Source of the DNA: JAAGZL01 sp964628835
GTDB lineage: Bacteria > Pseudomonadota > Gammaproteobacteria > Chromatiales > Chromatiaceae
Length of the DNA: 47,053 nt
Direction: 5' to 3'
Assembly: GCA_964628835.1 (NCBI GenBank)
Contig: CAZVME010000022.1
Span: 1-47,053 of the forward strand
Every line of letters starts with the position of its first letter. Position 1 is the stretch's first letter. A program made the translations under genes and the position numbers. The notes beneath the pieces were generated by a model. The model was not told the DNA's origin and did not search any database. It saw only the letters and a program-made list of their open reading frames with translations. Shown here piece by piece: positions 16,327 through 24,617 of this stretch.

Positions 16327-17364
16327 ATGAATCTGGATATCTTCTCATCCCAGGAAAAACTGGCTGAGCTCTTCAAGCAGGGCCTGGCCAACCTGTTACA
16401 TGGCTATAATGAACTGGGTGTGTTTATTTTGGTGCTGGCGAATGTCAGTCTTGACCCAGAACTGCAGGAGAAGCTGGATCGAAAGGTCAAGGGTCGTTAC
16501 CAGCTGTTGCGCCGCAGCTTTAAGCGTTTTCCCCGCAGCTTCTATCTGGATGATGCCAGAGACGACATGCAGGTATTCCGCAAGCTGCTACGAATCGGGA
16601 TGATCAGGCTACAGCCCAATGAGTCCCGTGATGAGGGGCCTTGGGAGCTGCAGTTTAATCAACTGCGTTCCTTCCGGCCATCCCGTATTGCCGATTGCCA
16701 TGTTGAGGGGGTGCGTGCCCCGTTTGATATAGATGGGTTTCACTTTAATAAACCGTTTCTGTTAAAGGAGATCTTCTGGGAGGGACCACTGGCTGGGCGT
16801 CGCACCTCTCTCTACTACAATAAATTCCCCTTTATGCCGTTTCACAGTCTGATGGTGCCGGAGCGCGGGGCTTGCCACCCACAATATCTGCGTCAGTTTG
16901 ACCTGGAGTATCTATGGGTGGCGTCGGAGTTTCTGGGGCAGACTTTGCCGGATATTGGTTTCGGCTATAACAGCTATGGCGCCAACGCCTCGATTAATAA
17001 TCTGCATTTTCATATGTTCGTACGTGAGAAGCCGCTGCCCATAACTGGTGCTGAGTGGTTGCATAATGGCGGGGACAGGGAGTATCCGGTAGGTTGTTGC
17101 AGCTTTATCTCAGTTCAGGATGCCTGGGAGTTTATCTCAGGGTTGCATCGCCAGGATGTTAGCTACAATCTGGTGGTGGTGCCGGGTTGTATCTACTGCA
17201 TACCCCGACGCAGGCAGGGTAGCTATACGCACGCAGATTGGAATAGTGGGTTTGCCTGGTATGAGGTGGCAGGTGGTATTACCACCGTTCGACGAGACGA
17301 TTATCAATCTCTGAATGCAGATCTAATTACCCGGGAGTTGGAGCTGTTGATGCTGCGTGACTAG
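16327..17364 (+). CDS. HIT/GalT-superfamily protein resembling GDP-hexose phosphorylases
   Basis: A 345-residue cytosolic protein. The segment GYNSYGANASINNLHFHMF (about residues 218-236) matches the catalytic motif of plant VTC2 and animal GDP-glucose phosphorylase, remembered as NSLGAFATINHLHFQ. In the HxHxH/Q histidine triad the first His is Asn here, but the central nucleophilic His and the third His remain. Other segments such as FHSLMVPE (family-like strand before the active site) support a GalT-like fold. A nucleotidyl-transfer or phosphorolysis reaction on a nucleotide sugar or dinucleotide is likely, though the substrate is unknown. It lies 31 bases after the permease and may share its transcript. 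Confidence 0.68.
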   Translation: MNLDIFSSQEKLAELFKQGLANLLHGYNELGVFILVLANVSLDPELQEKLDRKVKGRYQLLRRSFKRFPRSFYLDDARDDMQVFRKLLRIGMIRLQPNESRDEGPWELQFNQLRSFRPSRIADCHVEGVRAPFDIDGFHFNKPFLLKEIFWEGPLAGRRTSLYYNKFPFMPFHSLMVPERGACHPQYLRQFDLEYLWVASEFLGQTLPDIGFGYNSYGANASINNLHFHMFVREKPLPITGAEWLHNGGDREYPVGCCSFISVQDAWEFISGLHRQDVSYNLVVVPGCIYCIPRRRQGSYTHADWNSGFAWYEVAGGITTVRRDDYQSLNADLITRELELLMLRD

Positions 17365-17430
17365 TGGCTTATGGGTAACTGGGTGGGACGCTTTGGAATA
17401 TTTATATGTATTACAACTTGTTCAATGGTT

Positions 17431-17454
17431 AAAAAAACCGGGGCATTGCCCCGG
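17431..17454 (-). terminator. Rho-independent terminator for the small secreted protein gene
   Basis: CCGGGGC (17438-17444) and GCCCCGG (17448-17454) form a 7-base stem around ATT. Seven A bases at 17431-17437 give a U-tract on the minus strand. It follows the stop codon at 17477 in that direction. Confidence 0.85.
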
Positions 17455-17476
17455 TCTCTATCTCTCTTGCCGTATT

Positions 17477-17761
17477 TTAGAACGGATCGTCAGGATCGGA
17501 CTCGAAGATTGTTGCGGAGTCACCGATGCTGATTTCATGACTCATGCCGCGCTCCATGGTGCGAGGCAGTCTGCGGTTTGGGACGCTTCTGTCCAACAGC
17601 ACGCTACCATGGTTCTCAAGATAGGTGTCTGGTGCGTTGTAGCTGGAGGATTTAGCTACCGGGTCCCCCAATACTGACCCGTAGTCTTCCAGATCCTCGG
17701 CGAGGGCAATTCCGGAGGTGGATATGGCCAGTGCGGCCAGTGTGATTACTATGCGTTTCAT
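17477..17761 (-). CDS. Small secreted protein, paralogue 1 (twin GSVLxD motifs)
   Basis: Not assigned to a known family. The 94 residues start with a clear signal peptide (MKRIVITLAALAISTSGIALA), leaving a mature protein of about 73 residues without Cys. Two short repeats are visible, DYGSVLGD and ENHGSVLLD, followed by an HEISIGDSATIF segment and an acidic end DPDDPF. The gene at 22299-22571 encodes a paralogue with the same signal, repeats and ending. A GGAGAAC ribosome-binding site lies just upstream and a strong terminator follows. It is a single-gene unit. Confidence 0.82.
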   Translation of the reverse strand: MKRIVITLAALAISTSGIALAEDLEDYGSVLGDPVAKSSSYNAPDTYLENHGSVLLDRSVPNRRLPRTMERGMSHEISIGDSATIFESDPDDPF

Positions 17762-18066
17762 GACTGTTCTCCTGGTGAGTAGTCCTGGTGTAGGTTGTTT
17801 ATCTACTCTTCACTAATACTTACGCCCAGGCCGGGGATCCGGATTCACTTTGGATGGAAATTAGCTATAAAAATATTTTATCGGAGTGGTGGGCCGGCAC
17901 TGTTTTTGCTATCGGGTTGTGATGATTGCAACTTGGCTGGATCTGGGCGGTGCGGTTGGCCGCGGGCTAAGCGGTATTGCTCGAATAGCATGGAAGTTTT
18001 ATCCTTGCCCGCGCTGGCGGTTTTCCCGTGCCGAACTTCAAATTAATCCCAGGGCCGTATTGAGAT
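17762..18066. other. Intergenic region before the phnA remnant
   Basis: About 305 bases without a convincing gene. It holds the upstream region of the minus-strand small secreted gene. A short plus-strand frame (from about 17922 to 18092) overlaps the phnA start and has no recognisable product. Confidence 0.5.
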
Positions 18067-18648
18067 ATGAGTACAGAAAAAGCGTTATTTAGTCGCAGTG
18101 AATCCAGATGTGAATTGTGTGGGGTGGCAGAGGGGCTGGCTCAGTATGAGGTTCCACCGGATTCAGATGGTGGCGTGGATAGTTGTGCCCTTCTCTGCGC
18201 CACCTGTAGGGATTAGATTGATCATCCTGACAGCTTGGATCCCAACCACTGGCGCTGTCTGAATGAGAGTATGTGGAGCCAGGCGCCGGCGGTGCAGGTG
18301 TTGGCCTGGCGTATGCTTACCCGCCTCGGCGCCGAGGGGTGGGCCCAGGACCTGCTGGAGATGCTGTATCTGGATGAGGCTACCTTGAGCTGGGCACAGG
18401 CTACGGGTGAGGGTGGTGGCACTGTGGATGGGTTGGAGCATAGAGACAGCAACGGTGCGGTGCTGGTGGCTGGTGATACCGTGACCCTGATCAAGGATCT
18501 GAATGTGAAGGGGGCCAACTTTACCGCCAAGCGCGGTACGGCGGTGCGTGGCATCTCACTGGTGGCGGATAATCCTGAGCATATCGAGGGGCGGGTGAAT
18601 GGTCAGCAGATCGTGATCCTGACCAAATTTGTCAAGAAGAGTAACTAG
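18067..18648 (+). pseudogene. phnA: PhnA-domain protein interrupted by an in-frame amber codon
   Basis: Read in one frame, the region encodes a complete PhnA-type zinc-ribbon protein of about 193 codons. The N-terminus has CELC and LCATC knuckles, and the C-terminal PhnA domain runs from DPNHWRCLNESMWSQ to TKFVKKSN. Codon 50 (18214-18216) is TAG where relatives have Gln (CAG), a single C-to-T change. The parts before and after the stop are otherwise intact and well conserved. It could be a recent pseudogene, a sequencing error or a read-through case. Restart at TTG 18235 would yield the C-terminal domain alone. The annotated role in phosphonate use is doubtful for this family. The 3' end overlaps the convergent GMC gene by 17 bases. 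Confidence 0.82.
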
Positions 18649-20350
18649 CTGTACCAGTGGCGGCTGTGGTTTTATGGCCAAGACGTTGCGCAATAAAATA
18701 ACCGGTGCGCATGGCCAATGCCTCTATGGTGAGGGATGGCGACTCGCCACCGCCCGAACTGGGGAAGATGCTGGCATCGGTTATAAACAGGTTGTTCCAG
18801 GTGTGGCTCTGACCATACCCATTCACCACAGACTGACTGGGATTCAGGCCCATCCTGCAGGTGCCAAATATGTGGGTGCTGCTGAAATAGTCGTAGCTGC
18901 CGTACTCTTCCACCAGACCGCTGATTCCGGCGTGCCGTAGAATTTTTCGGCAACTGTTCATCATGAACTTGAGCCTGGTTATCTCCCGCTCCGGTAGAAA
19001 GCTGTGGATGCGCGCCAGTGGCATGTCATACCTGTCTTTCTCGCTGGGATCCAGATCCACAAAGGTCTTATCGTTGGGGATGAACTCTCCGATTGCCCCG
19101 ATGGTTACCACTTGTCCGAAGGCCTTGCGTAATGCCTGTTTATGTTGTTTCCCCCAGCCGGGAACAATGCGCTGGGCGTAGTTGATGGGACCCACCAGAT
19201 CGGCTTCGGCCATGCTGGTGCTGAATCTGCACCCACCAATGGTGTCGGGGATGCTGGTTGGATGGTTGTAGTCCCAGCAGATGCTGTCAGCGGGCAGTCC
19301 CTTGAAGCTGTCGAGCGGGGTGTCTGCGATACCGCTGCTGCTCCATGCGAGTGTCTCCATCAGGTTAAGTCCCACCTGACCAGATTCATTGGCCATGCCA
19401 TTGGGGGCCAGCCTTCCGGCAGAGGCAAGTAGCAGGCGGGGAGTCTCCACCGCACCCGCTGCCATAATCAGTATGTCGCAATTGACTGTTCTTTCATTGC
19501 CGTCCTGGTCCAGGTAGATGACGGCCTTAATGCGATTGTTAGCATCTGGAACTATCTTCAGGAGTCGACTGTTGGGCCTGAGTTCAAGCTTGCCAGTTGC
19601 CAGCGCCTTATGCATGAATGTTACGTCTGCCGAACCCTTGTCGCGCCTGGGGCAGCCACGGTTACAGTTATTGCAGTAGTTACATGCGGGTCGGCCATCA
19701 TAGTTTTCAGACAGGACGGCCCTGGAGTTTGCCACCCAGCTGAATCCACTTTTGGCGCTGCCCTGTTGCAGCAGTTTAGATGCCTTGCTGAGGGGGTGTG
19801 GGGGAAGGGGGTAGGGCTGGGAGCGCCACCTGGGGCCGCCATCTGCAGTCCCGGCCACACCGATGATGGTTTCGGCCTGCTGATAGAAGGGTTCGAGCTC
19901 GTTGTAGCTCACAGGCCAGTCCGCAGCCACCCCATACCGTGTATGCATCTGCATCGACTCTGGATGCATGCGGTGGGCCTCGCCGGTGAAATGCAGGGTG
20001 CTTCCCCCCACCCCTTGCACATGGTGATAGCCAGGCGCAGAGACCATCCTGCGGTCGCCTGAGTTGTTCTGGCCAGAGATGATGTTCCAGGAGCGCAGCA
20101 TGGCCCAGCGCTCCTCCAGTTGCTGCATTTCAGCAAACCGGTAGCTGCCCTGGCTGTCTGGCTTGTGGGGAAAACGCTGTTTTTCCCAGTGCGGCTTGTC
20201 CAGTAGATAGTCGTGTTCAGGCGAGAAGATTGGTCCCGCCTCAAGCGCCAGTACCCGGACGCCACTGGATGTTAAGGCGTAGGCTGCAGCCGAGCCACCT
20301 GCTCCGGTTCCAATAACTACAATCTGTTGCTGTTTGCCGTTTGCGCTCAA
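18632..20350 (-). CDS. GMC-family FAD oxidoreductase (large subunit)
   Basis: A 572-residue flavoprotein that oxidises an alcohol or sugar. The N-terminal dinucleotide fold shows VVIGTGAGGSAAAYAL (about 11-26), and the FAD/Glu motif ALEAG follows. The middle has GVGGSTLHFTGEAHRM. A Cys cluster, CNYCNNCNRGCPRRDKGS (about 224-241), is of the gluconate-2-dehydrogenase-like type and may bind a cofactor. The C-terminus has FGTCRMG and the GMC ending with ITDASIFPSSGGGESPSLTI. The gene overlaps the small-subunit gene by 4 bases (ATGA at 20347-20350). No signal peptide is present, so export would depend on the Tat-signal partner. The substrate is unknown; a cytochrome subunit is not adjacent. Confidence 0.9.
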   Translation of the reverse strand: MSANGKQQQIVVIGTGAGGSAAAYALTSSGVRVLALEAGPIFSPEHDYLLDKPHWEKQRFPHKPDSQGSYRFAEMQQLEERWAMLRSWNIISGQNNSGDRRMVSAPGYHHVQGVGGSTLHFTGEAHRMHPESMQMHTRYGVAADWPVSYNELEPFYQQAETIIGVAGTADGGPRWRSQPYPLPPHPLSKASKLLQQGSAKSGFSWVANSRAVLSENYDGRPACNYCNNCNRGCPRRDKGSADVTFMHKALATGKLELRPNSRLLKIVPDANNRIKAVIYLDQDGNERTVNCDILIMAAGAVETPRLLLASAGRLAPNGMANESGQVGLNLMETLAWSSSGIADTPLDSFKGLPADSICWDYNHPTSIPDTIGGCRFSTSMAEADLVGPINYAQRIVPGWGKQHKQALRKAFGQVVTIGAIGEFIPNDKTFVDLDPSEKDRYDMPLARIHSFLPEREITRLKFMMNSCRKILRHAGISGLVEEYGSYDYFSSTHIFGTCRMGLNPSQSVVNGYGQSHTWNNLFITDASIFPSSGGGESPSLTIEALAMRTGYFIAQRLGHKTTAATGTASYSS

Positions 20351-20844
20351 CTGGAGTAGTCCATATGGCCGAGGGGTTGCGGTGGGTTGTTCAGACCCAG
20401 GCCTTTCCAGCTGGCGGGTTGGCTGTAGTAGTGCGCCATGGCTGCATGGCGGATACGGGTAAAAAACTGTGCAGGGATGGTGTGGCTAGCGGCATTTTCC
20501 ATCCACTCAATAACCTGTGTCTGATGCTGATGTGGAAGGGTGGTGAAGTCACCCCCGGACTGGTAATTCAGCCAGCGACAACCCAGTCGGATGAAGCGGC
20601 CGTAGGCGGCGTCTTCTTGTGTTTTATTGGTTATCTCCAGGTCCACTCCGAGCGTAGACGCAGAGGGGGTGGTGTTATCCGCTGGGATCAGCGTGTCTAC
20701 GAACGCCCTTATCACCAACTCATCACTTGAGCCTTCCGGTTGAGGAGAGGCGGTTAGATCCAGTGGGAATATCCCGGCCAAAAATAGCGTCAACAGTTCG
20801 CGACGTGAGAGTTTAGTGCTTAACCACTTTCTGATCAGATCCAT
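20347..20844 (-). CDS. Gluconate 2-dehydrogenase subunit 3-like small subunit
   Basis: A 165-residue partner for the GMC dehydrogenase. The N-terminus carries a twin-arginine motif, KLSRRELLTLFLAG, followed by a hydrophobic stretch, so Tat export of the folded complex is likely. The family segment VDTLIPADNTTPSA (about 48-61) matches subunit 3 proteins. In known enzymes, the small subunit carries the Tat signal and the FAD subunit rides along. The 4-base overlap with the large-subunit gene fits that. First gene of a two-gene operon. Confidence 0.85.
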   Translation of the reverse strand: MDLIRKWLSTKLSRRELLTLFLAGIFPLDLTASPQPEGSSDELVIRAFVDTLIPADNTTPSASTLGVDLEITNKTQEDAAYGRFIRLGCRWLNYQSGGDFTTLPHQHQTQVIEWMENAASHTIPAQFFTRIRHAAMAHYYSQPASWKGLGLNNPPQPLGHMDYSS

Positions 20845-20952
20845 GGCGTCACATAACGTATTTGGAGGTTGGTGAAAACTGATAAAACATCAGTGGTTGA
20901 ATCTTACCTGAAGCTGGTAGTAATTATCACAGGTTTGCATGAGATTACCGGC

Positions 20953-20982
20953 AAAAAAACAGGGCCTCTCGGCCCTGTTTTT
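20953..20982. terminator. Bidirectional rho-independent terminator
   Basis: AAAAACAGGGCC (20955-20966) and GGCCCTGTTTTT (20971-20982) form a perfect 12-base stem with a TCTC loop. On the minus strand it lies 46 bases after the stop of the gene at 21028, which it most likely terminates. Confidence 0.88.
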
Positions 20983-21027
20983 AAATGTGCTTATGTTGGA
21001 TGGTTGCAGGTTACACGCTTAGTTCTA

Positions 21028-21573
21028 TCACATTACTACTTCCATTCCACCCATCACCGCATCACACTGTCCGCTTCCAGAGTTGTATGAATAGCCAGAT
21101 GGGCAGTTTTTAGATTTGCTGTATTTGCCAATGGTATTGATGCCGCCAAATACCTTTGGTCCTACGCCAAACAGATAGTCCACGCCAGCGTTGATGTGGT
21201 TACCTTGCACCCCGAGCGTCCCCAAAAATGCCCCGTGCTGCAGGCTGTAACCTACACCCAGTTCGCCCTGGGCGCTGCGGCCGCCTTTGATGCCTTTGAG
21301 CTTGAGTAGGTCGAAACCCGTGCCTGGAGTAAAGCTTACGCTCACGCCGGCACCCTCAACGTCGCCGTGGTGATCTACATCTATCTTGCGGTAACCCAGC
21401 TCAACCTGGGGTACGTAGGTGCCGCCAAAGTTCCAGAGCAGACCCAGGTACACTTCATTGTCACTCTGGGAAGATGGGGATACTGTAGGTGGTCCGTCGA
21501 TGCCAGCCAGTGAATCTATGGCGGCCAGGGCCAGCACAGCGGAAAACAGTAGCGCGATAATTTTTTTATGCAT
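21028..21573 (-). CDS. Exported protein of unknown function, beta-rich
   Basis: Not recognised. The 181-residue product starts with MHKKIIALLFSAVLALAAIDSLAG, a signal peptide. The mature part is Gly-rich with alternating strands such as EVYLGLLWNFGG, PQVELGYRKIDVD, GAGVSVSFTPG, GELGVGYSLQ and INAGVDYLFGVGPK, reminiscent of a small outer-membrane barrel or autotransporter-like fold. Two Cys near the end (NCPSGYSYNSGSGQC) could form a disulfide. The frame is open from 21627, but AGGACC before the ATG at 21573 and the signal peptide decide the start. A strong terminator follows. Confidence 0.78.
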   Translation of the reverse strand: MHKKIIALLFSAVLALAAIDSLAGIDGPPTVSPSSQSDNEVYLGLLWNFGGTYVPQVELGYRKIDVDHHGDVEGAGVSVSFTPGTGFDLLKLKGIKGGRSAQGELGVGYSLQHGAFLGTLGVQGNHINAGVDYLFGVGPKVFGGINTIGKYSKSKNCPSGYSYNSGSGQCDAVMGGMEVVM

Positions 21574-21882
21574 TTTTGGGTCCTGGGTGATATGGCTAGC
21601 ATGTTGACGCTGTAGAATGATCGGCAATTCTAACCTTAAATATCCAGCGGTTGCAATTATATAGGGTGTCTAGTGTGGATTTGCGTTTGGTTCTCCTGAT
21701 GCCATGCGCCTTAGGAGTGGTGGGTCCTGGATTGGTGGTTGGGCCTGATTCAATCGAAGTGCTGTCTTATGTTTGTGTCACATCTATTTGATAATATTTG
21801 GTATATTATGGTCTGCTAGGTTTGGTGTGATGCAGCTAAATGCCGTTGGTGCTTAATTAACTATGAGGGGAGATATCCTGTA

Positions 21883-22170
21883 ATGGCCAAAGCATATGTT
21901 GTTGGACATATAACAATAAAAGATGATGTGAAGTGGCTGGAGTATCGCAGCAAGGTCCCTGCCAGCATAGCGCCCTGGGGCGGTGAACTTGTATTCAGAG
22001 GCCGGCTTGCTTCCGTCCTTTCTGGCAACCATAAACACCGGGATACGGTGGTGATTCGTTTCCCAGACATAGCAGCATTGAATAATTGGCACTGTTCCGC
22101 ACAATACCAGGCACTGGTAGTACTTAGACAAGAGGCTGCGGATGTAGAGCTGATCGCCTATGAGGACTAA
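21883..22170 (+). CDS. DUF1330 family protein
   Basis: A 95-residue protein of the dimeric alpha-beta barrel type. DUF1330 marks are the start KAYVVGHITIKDDVKWLEYRSKVP, a conserved GGELVFRG strand, TVVIRFPD and the end in which W and YQAL precede a short acidic tail. The function of the family is not established. A GAGGGGAG ribosome-binding site lies about 12 bases upstream. It stands alone, with convergent small genes downstream. Confidence 0.88.
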   Translation: MAKAYVVGHITIKDDVKWLEYRSKVPASIAPWGGELVFRGRLASVLSGNHKHRDTVVIRFPDIAALNNWHCSAQYQALVVLRQEAADVELIAYED

Positions 22171-22216
22171 CGGCCAACAGATATTTTAATGACGTGCGTA
22201 GTGCGCTTACCCGGAA

Positions 22217-22246
22217 ATAAAAACATGGCCTGCTGCTGCAGGCCAT
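22217..22246 (-). terminator. Rho-independent terminator between DUF1330 gene and small secreted paralogue 2
   Basis: ATGGCCTG (22225-22232) and CAGGCCAT (22239-22246) form an 8-base stem with a 6-base loop. The A-rich bases at 22216-22223 give a U-rich tail on the minus strand; the plus-strand side ATTGTTTG is also weakly T-rich. Confidence 0.7.
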
Positions 22247-22298
22247 ATTGTTTGTGGCAGGTAATTAACGTTGGCTAAATATTCAGTCTATATCCCGG

Positions 22299-22571
22299 TT
22301 AGAAGGGGGATTCTGCGTCAGTATCAAAAAACGTGCTGTTGCCAACACTTATTTCAGATTCAAGACCCGGTCGAATGGACGGGACGCGGCTTTGTGGTGC
22401 CGGGTCCGGCAGTACGTTGCCATGATCTTCCAACTGGGTCTCAGCAAAGGCCGAGTAGTCTTTAAATGGTGCGGGATTGTCATTAAGCACAGATGCGTAG
22501 CTATCCAGGTCCTCGGTATAACCAACACTGGATATGGCCAGGGCTGCCAGGGTAATCAGTATGCGCTTCAT
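22299..22571 (-). CDS. Small secreted protein, paralogue 2 (twin GSVLxD-like motifs)
   Basis: A paralogue of the gene at 17477-17761, with 90 residues. It has the same signal peptide start (MKRILITLAALAIS), repeats SYASVLNDN and EDHGNVLPD, an SEISVGNSTFFDT segment and the ending DAESPF. The matching order signal - repeat - repeat - EISxG - acidic PF end defines a family. GAGGAG lies 8 bases before the ATG at 22571, which rules out the longer frame from 22610. A stem-loop terminator follows. Function unknown; the mature peptide is acidic and lacks Cys. Confidence 0.82.
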   Translation of the reverse strand: MKRILITLAALAISSVGYTEDLDSYASVLNDNPAPFKDYSAFAETQLEDHGNVLPDPAPQSRVPSIRPGLESEISVGNSTFFDTDAESPF

Positions 22572-22679
22572 GTCGGCTCTCCTCTTTTGCATGCGCTGCG
22601 CAATACACACTACTTCACAGATAGATACGCACGAAGTTTGGGTTTGGTTTCATTCTGAAACGCACCGCTGTGGCAGGCA

Positions 22680-22856
22680 TCATATCTCGATAGCTATTAG
22701 TGACAGCCAGGGTACGTAGTGCCTGTCGTTCACATAGTTCTGATCGATGTCATGAATACTCTTCATGTGTACCAGTCGGTTGATATGCACCAGTCGCATC
22801 TTCCAGATAATGTCGGAGGTGCTTGTGCCAGTGTTGTTGTGGGTCTGGGTATACAT
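22680..22856 (-). CDS. Small ORF of 58 residues with a perfect ribosome-binding site
   Basis: Reading the minus strand, GGAGGAG lies 8 bases before ATG at 22856, the best Shine-Dalgarno seen in this window. The frame runs 58 codons to TGA. It begins MYTQTHNNTGTSTSDIIW, contains a short internal repeat (RLVHINRLVH) and ends LSLIAIEI. It has no signal peptide. It is too short for many gene finders. It lies 108 bases upstream of small secreted paralogue 2 on the same strand. No family is recognised. Confidence 0.6.
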   Translation of the reverse strand: MYTQTHNNTGTSTSDIIWKMRLVHINRLVHMKSIHDIDQNYVNDRHYVPWLSLIAIEI

Positions 22857-23036
22857 TGCTTTATCTCCTCCTTCAGATTGTTGGCGCCAGTGGAGCAGTG
22901 TCTCGCTTACTGATTGGTACGGCCCAATAACAGTTTTGGATTCACCTCGTTTGTATAGTGTAGTTGAAGGCTATTTAAACCGGGGCGGATAAAGGGTAAG
23001 GTTTCAAGTAGGACGAAATGTGCCCCGGGGAATTCA

Positions 23037-24617
23037 GTGAACAGCAAACAGATGATTTATGCCCTGTCTGACAAACTCACCAGCAAGAGACTAAAAGCGC
23101 TATTGTCAGACGGAATGGATGTCAGGGTTGAAGTGGCAGATGATATTAAACGCTACTATCTGGACACCTTTGATTGGCGCCTGTTCAGGTCCGGGATGGC
23201 TATGGAGGTTGAGACCCGTGGCGGTTTATGTCTCCTGACCTGGCGGGAGTTGGGTAGTGGGCAGCCGTTTTTAAGCCGCACCGTGAGAAAACTTCCGCAG
23301 AGTGCTGATGATTTCAGTAGTGCTGGAATGCAGTCCAGGTTAAAGAAGATTCTTGGCAGAAGGAGACTGCTGGCGCATGCCACTCTGCAGGGGAGTACTG
23401 AAAAGTTTCTGCTGCTGAATAATGATGAAAAGAGTGTGATGCGGGTTGAGTTGCGGCGGGACAGGGTTATTTCCCCTATCCACTCCGGCTATATGCGGAT
23501 GCATGGCTGGGTCAATTTTTTTTCCTATCGTGGGTATGGTGAGATATTTGATCATCGACGGAGGCATATAGTAAATGGTGGGAACTTGTGTGTCGCCGGG
23601 GATGATCCGCTGATTTCGGTGTTGGCGGCCCTGGATATAACTCCGGGGGAGTACAGCGGCAGACCAACCTTCTCCCTTGATCCCAAGCAGCCAGCTATTG
23701 CTGCACTGACAAAGATTCTGAACCGGTTTTTGCAGAATATGCAGTGCAATGTAAAAGGCGCACGTGAAGATTCAGACCCCGAGTATCTGCATGATTTCCT
23801 GGTAGCGGTGCGCCGGGTCAGATGTTTGATCTCCCTGTTTGTAGCGCTATTTCCCAAGGAGTGCGTCAAGCTATTACAGCGTGATCTCTGCTGGGTGGAG
23901 CAGGAGGCAACTCTGATCCGGGATCTGGATATATATATGAGCCGGTTTGAGGATTTTAAAACCGGGGTGGATAAAGAACACCGTGAGGCGCTGCACTCCC
24001 TGTACTTGTTTTTGCAGAAAGAAAAACAGGAGAAGTTGTGGCAGATGCGAGTGGCATTAGAGAGTTCGCGTTACCTGCGTCTGATCGAGTCCATGGAGCA
24101 CCTGCTACAAAGCTGCAAGGATACGGAAAACCTGCCCCAGGCCGCATTAATCACCATAGAGAAAGTTGCCCGCAACAGCATCTGGAGCAGTTACCGCACC
24201 TTGGTGCAGGCAGCTAGAGAGTTGCCGGACGCTGCCAAGTTAGAACAGATCTGCGAGCTGCATCAGATCAGCAAGCACCTTGGGTATCAGCTGGATCTGT
24301 TTAGAAGCCTGTTTCCCAGCAAGAGCATGGCCCGGTTGCTTAAGGCCCATGCCAAATTGCAACGATGTCTGAACCAGTTTCGGGATATGGCCCTGCAATA
24401 TCGCAGACTGAAACACTACAGCGCCAGGATGACCAAGGCCCAGGCAGTAAGGGAGATATCCCTGGAGGCGGTGGAACAGCTGATTGCAGATCGCAAGCGC
24501 GAGAAAAGAGAAGCCAGAAACAGGGTGCTGACTCAGATTGAATGGTTCACCAGGAAGAAGATGCGCCAGCGGTTTAAGTCGCTGTTTAAACAATCGGCCA
24601 AGGGTGGTGGGGCATGA
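23037..24617 (+). CDS. CHAD-domain protein
   Basis: The 526-residue protein carries a C-terminal CHAD domain (about 225-515) of paired helices rich in conserved Arg, Lys and His, beginning with LHDFLVAVRRVRCLI. CHAD proteins bind inorganic polyphosphate and are found on polyphosphate granules (phosins). The N-terminal half (about 1-190) has the strand pattern of a CYTH triphosphatase-like fold, with VRVEVADDIKRYYLDTFDWRLF, but the EXEXK signature is not evident, so it is probably non-catalytic. No signal peptide or membrane helix. The GTG at 23037 after GGGG is taken as start; ATG 23052 is the alternative. The last 4 bases overlap the ParA gene. Confidence 0.83.
   Translation: MNSKQMIYALSDKLTSKRLKALLSDGMDVRVEVADDIKRYYLDTFDWRLFRSGMAMEVETRGGLCLLTWRELGSGQPFLSRTVRKLPQSADDFSSAGMQSRLKKILGRRRLLAHATLQGSTEKFLLLNNDEKSVMRVELRRDRVISPIHSGYMRMHGWVNFFSYRGYGEIFDHRRRHIVNGGNLCVAGDDPLISVLAALDITPGEYSGRPTFSLDPKQPAIAALTKILNRFLQNMQCNVKGAREDSDPEYLHDFLVAVRRVRCLISLFVALFPKECVKLLQRDLCWVEQEATLIRDLDIYMSRFEDFKTGVDKEHREALHSLYLFLQKEKQEKLWQMRVALESSRYLRLIESMEHLLQSCKDTENLPQAALITIEKVARNSIWSSYRTLVQAARELPDAAKLEQICELHQISKHLGYQLDLFRSLFPSKSMARLLKAHAKLQRCLNQFRDMALQYRRLKHYSARMTKAQAVREISLEAVEQLIADRKREKREARNRVLTQIEWFTRKKMRQRFKSLFKQSAKGGGA

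Noticed and set aside
17922..18092. Short plus-strand frame starting MIATWLDLGGAV upstream of phnA
   Set aside because: It overlaps the phnA start in another frame, and has no ribosome-binding site or known homologue that I recognise.
22719..22913. 64-codon plus-strand frame
   Set aside because: It is antisense to the 58-residue ORF at 22680-22856, which has the better ribosome-binding site.
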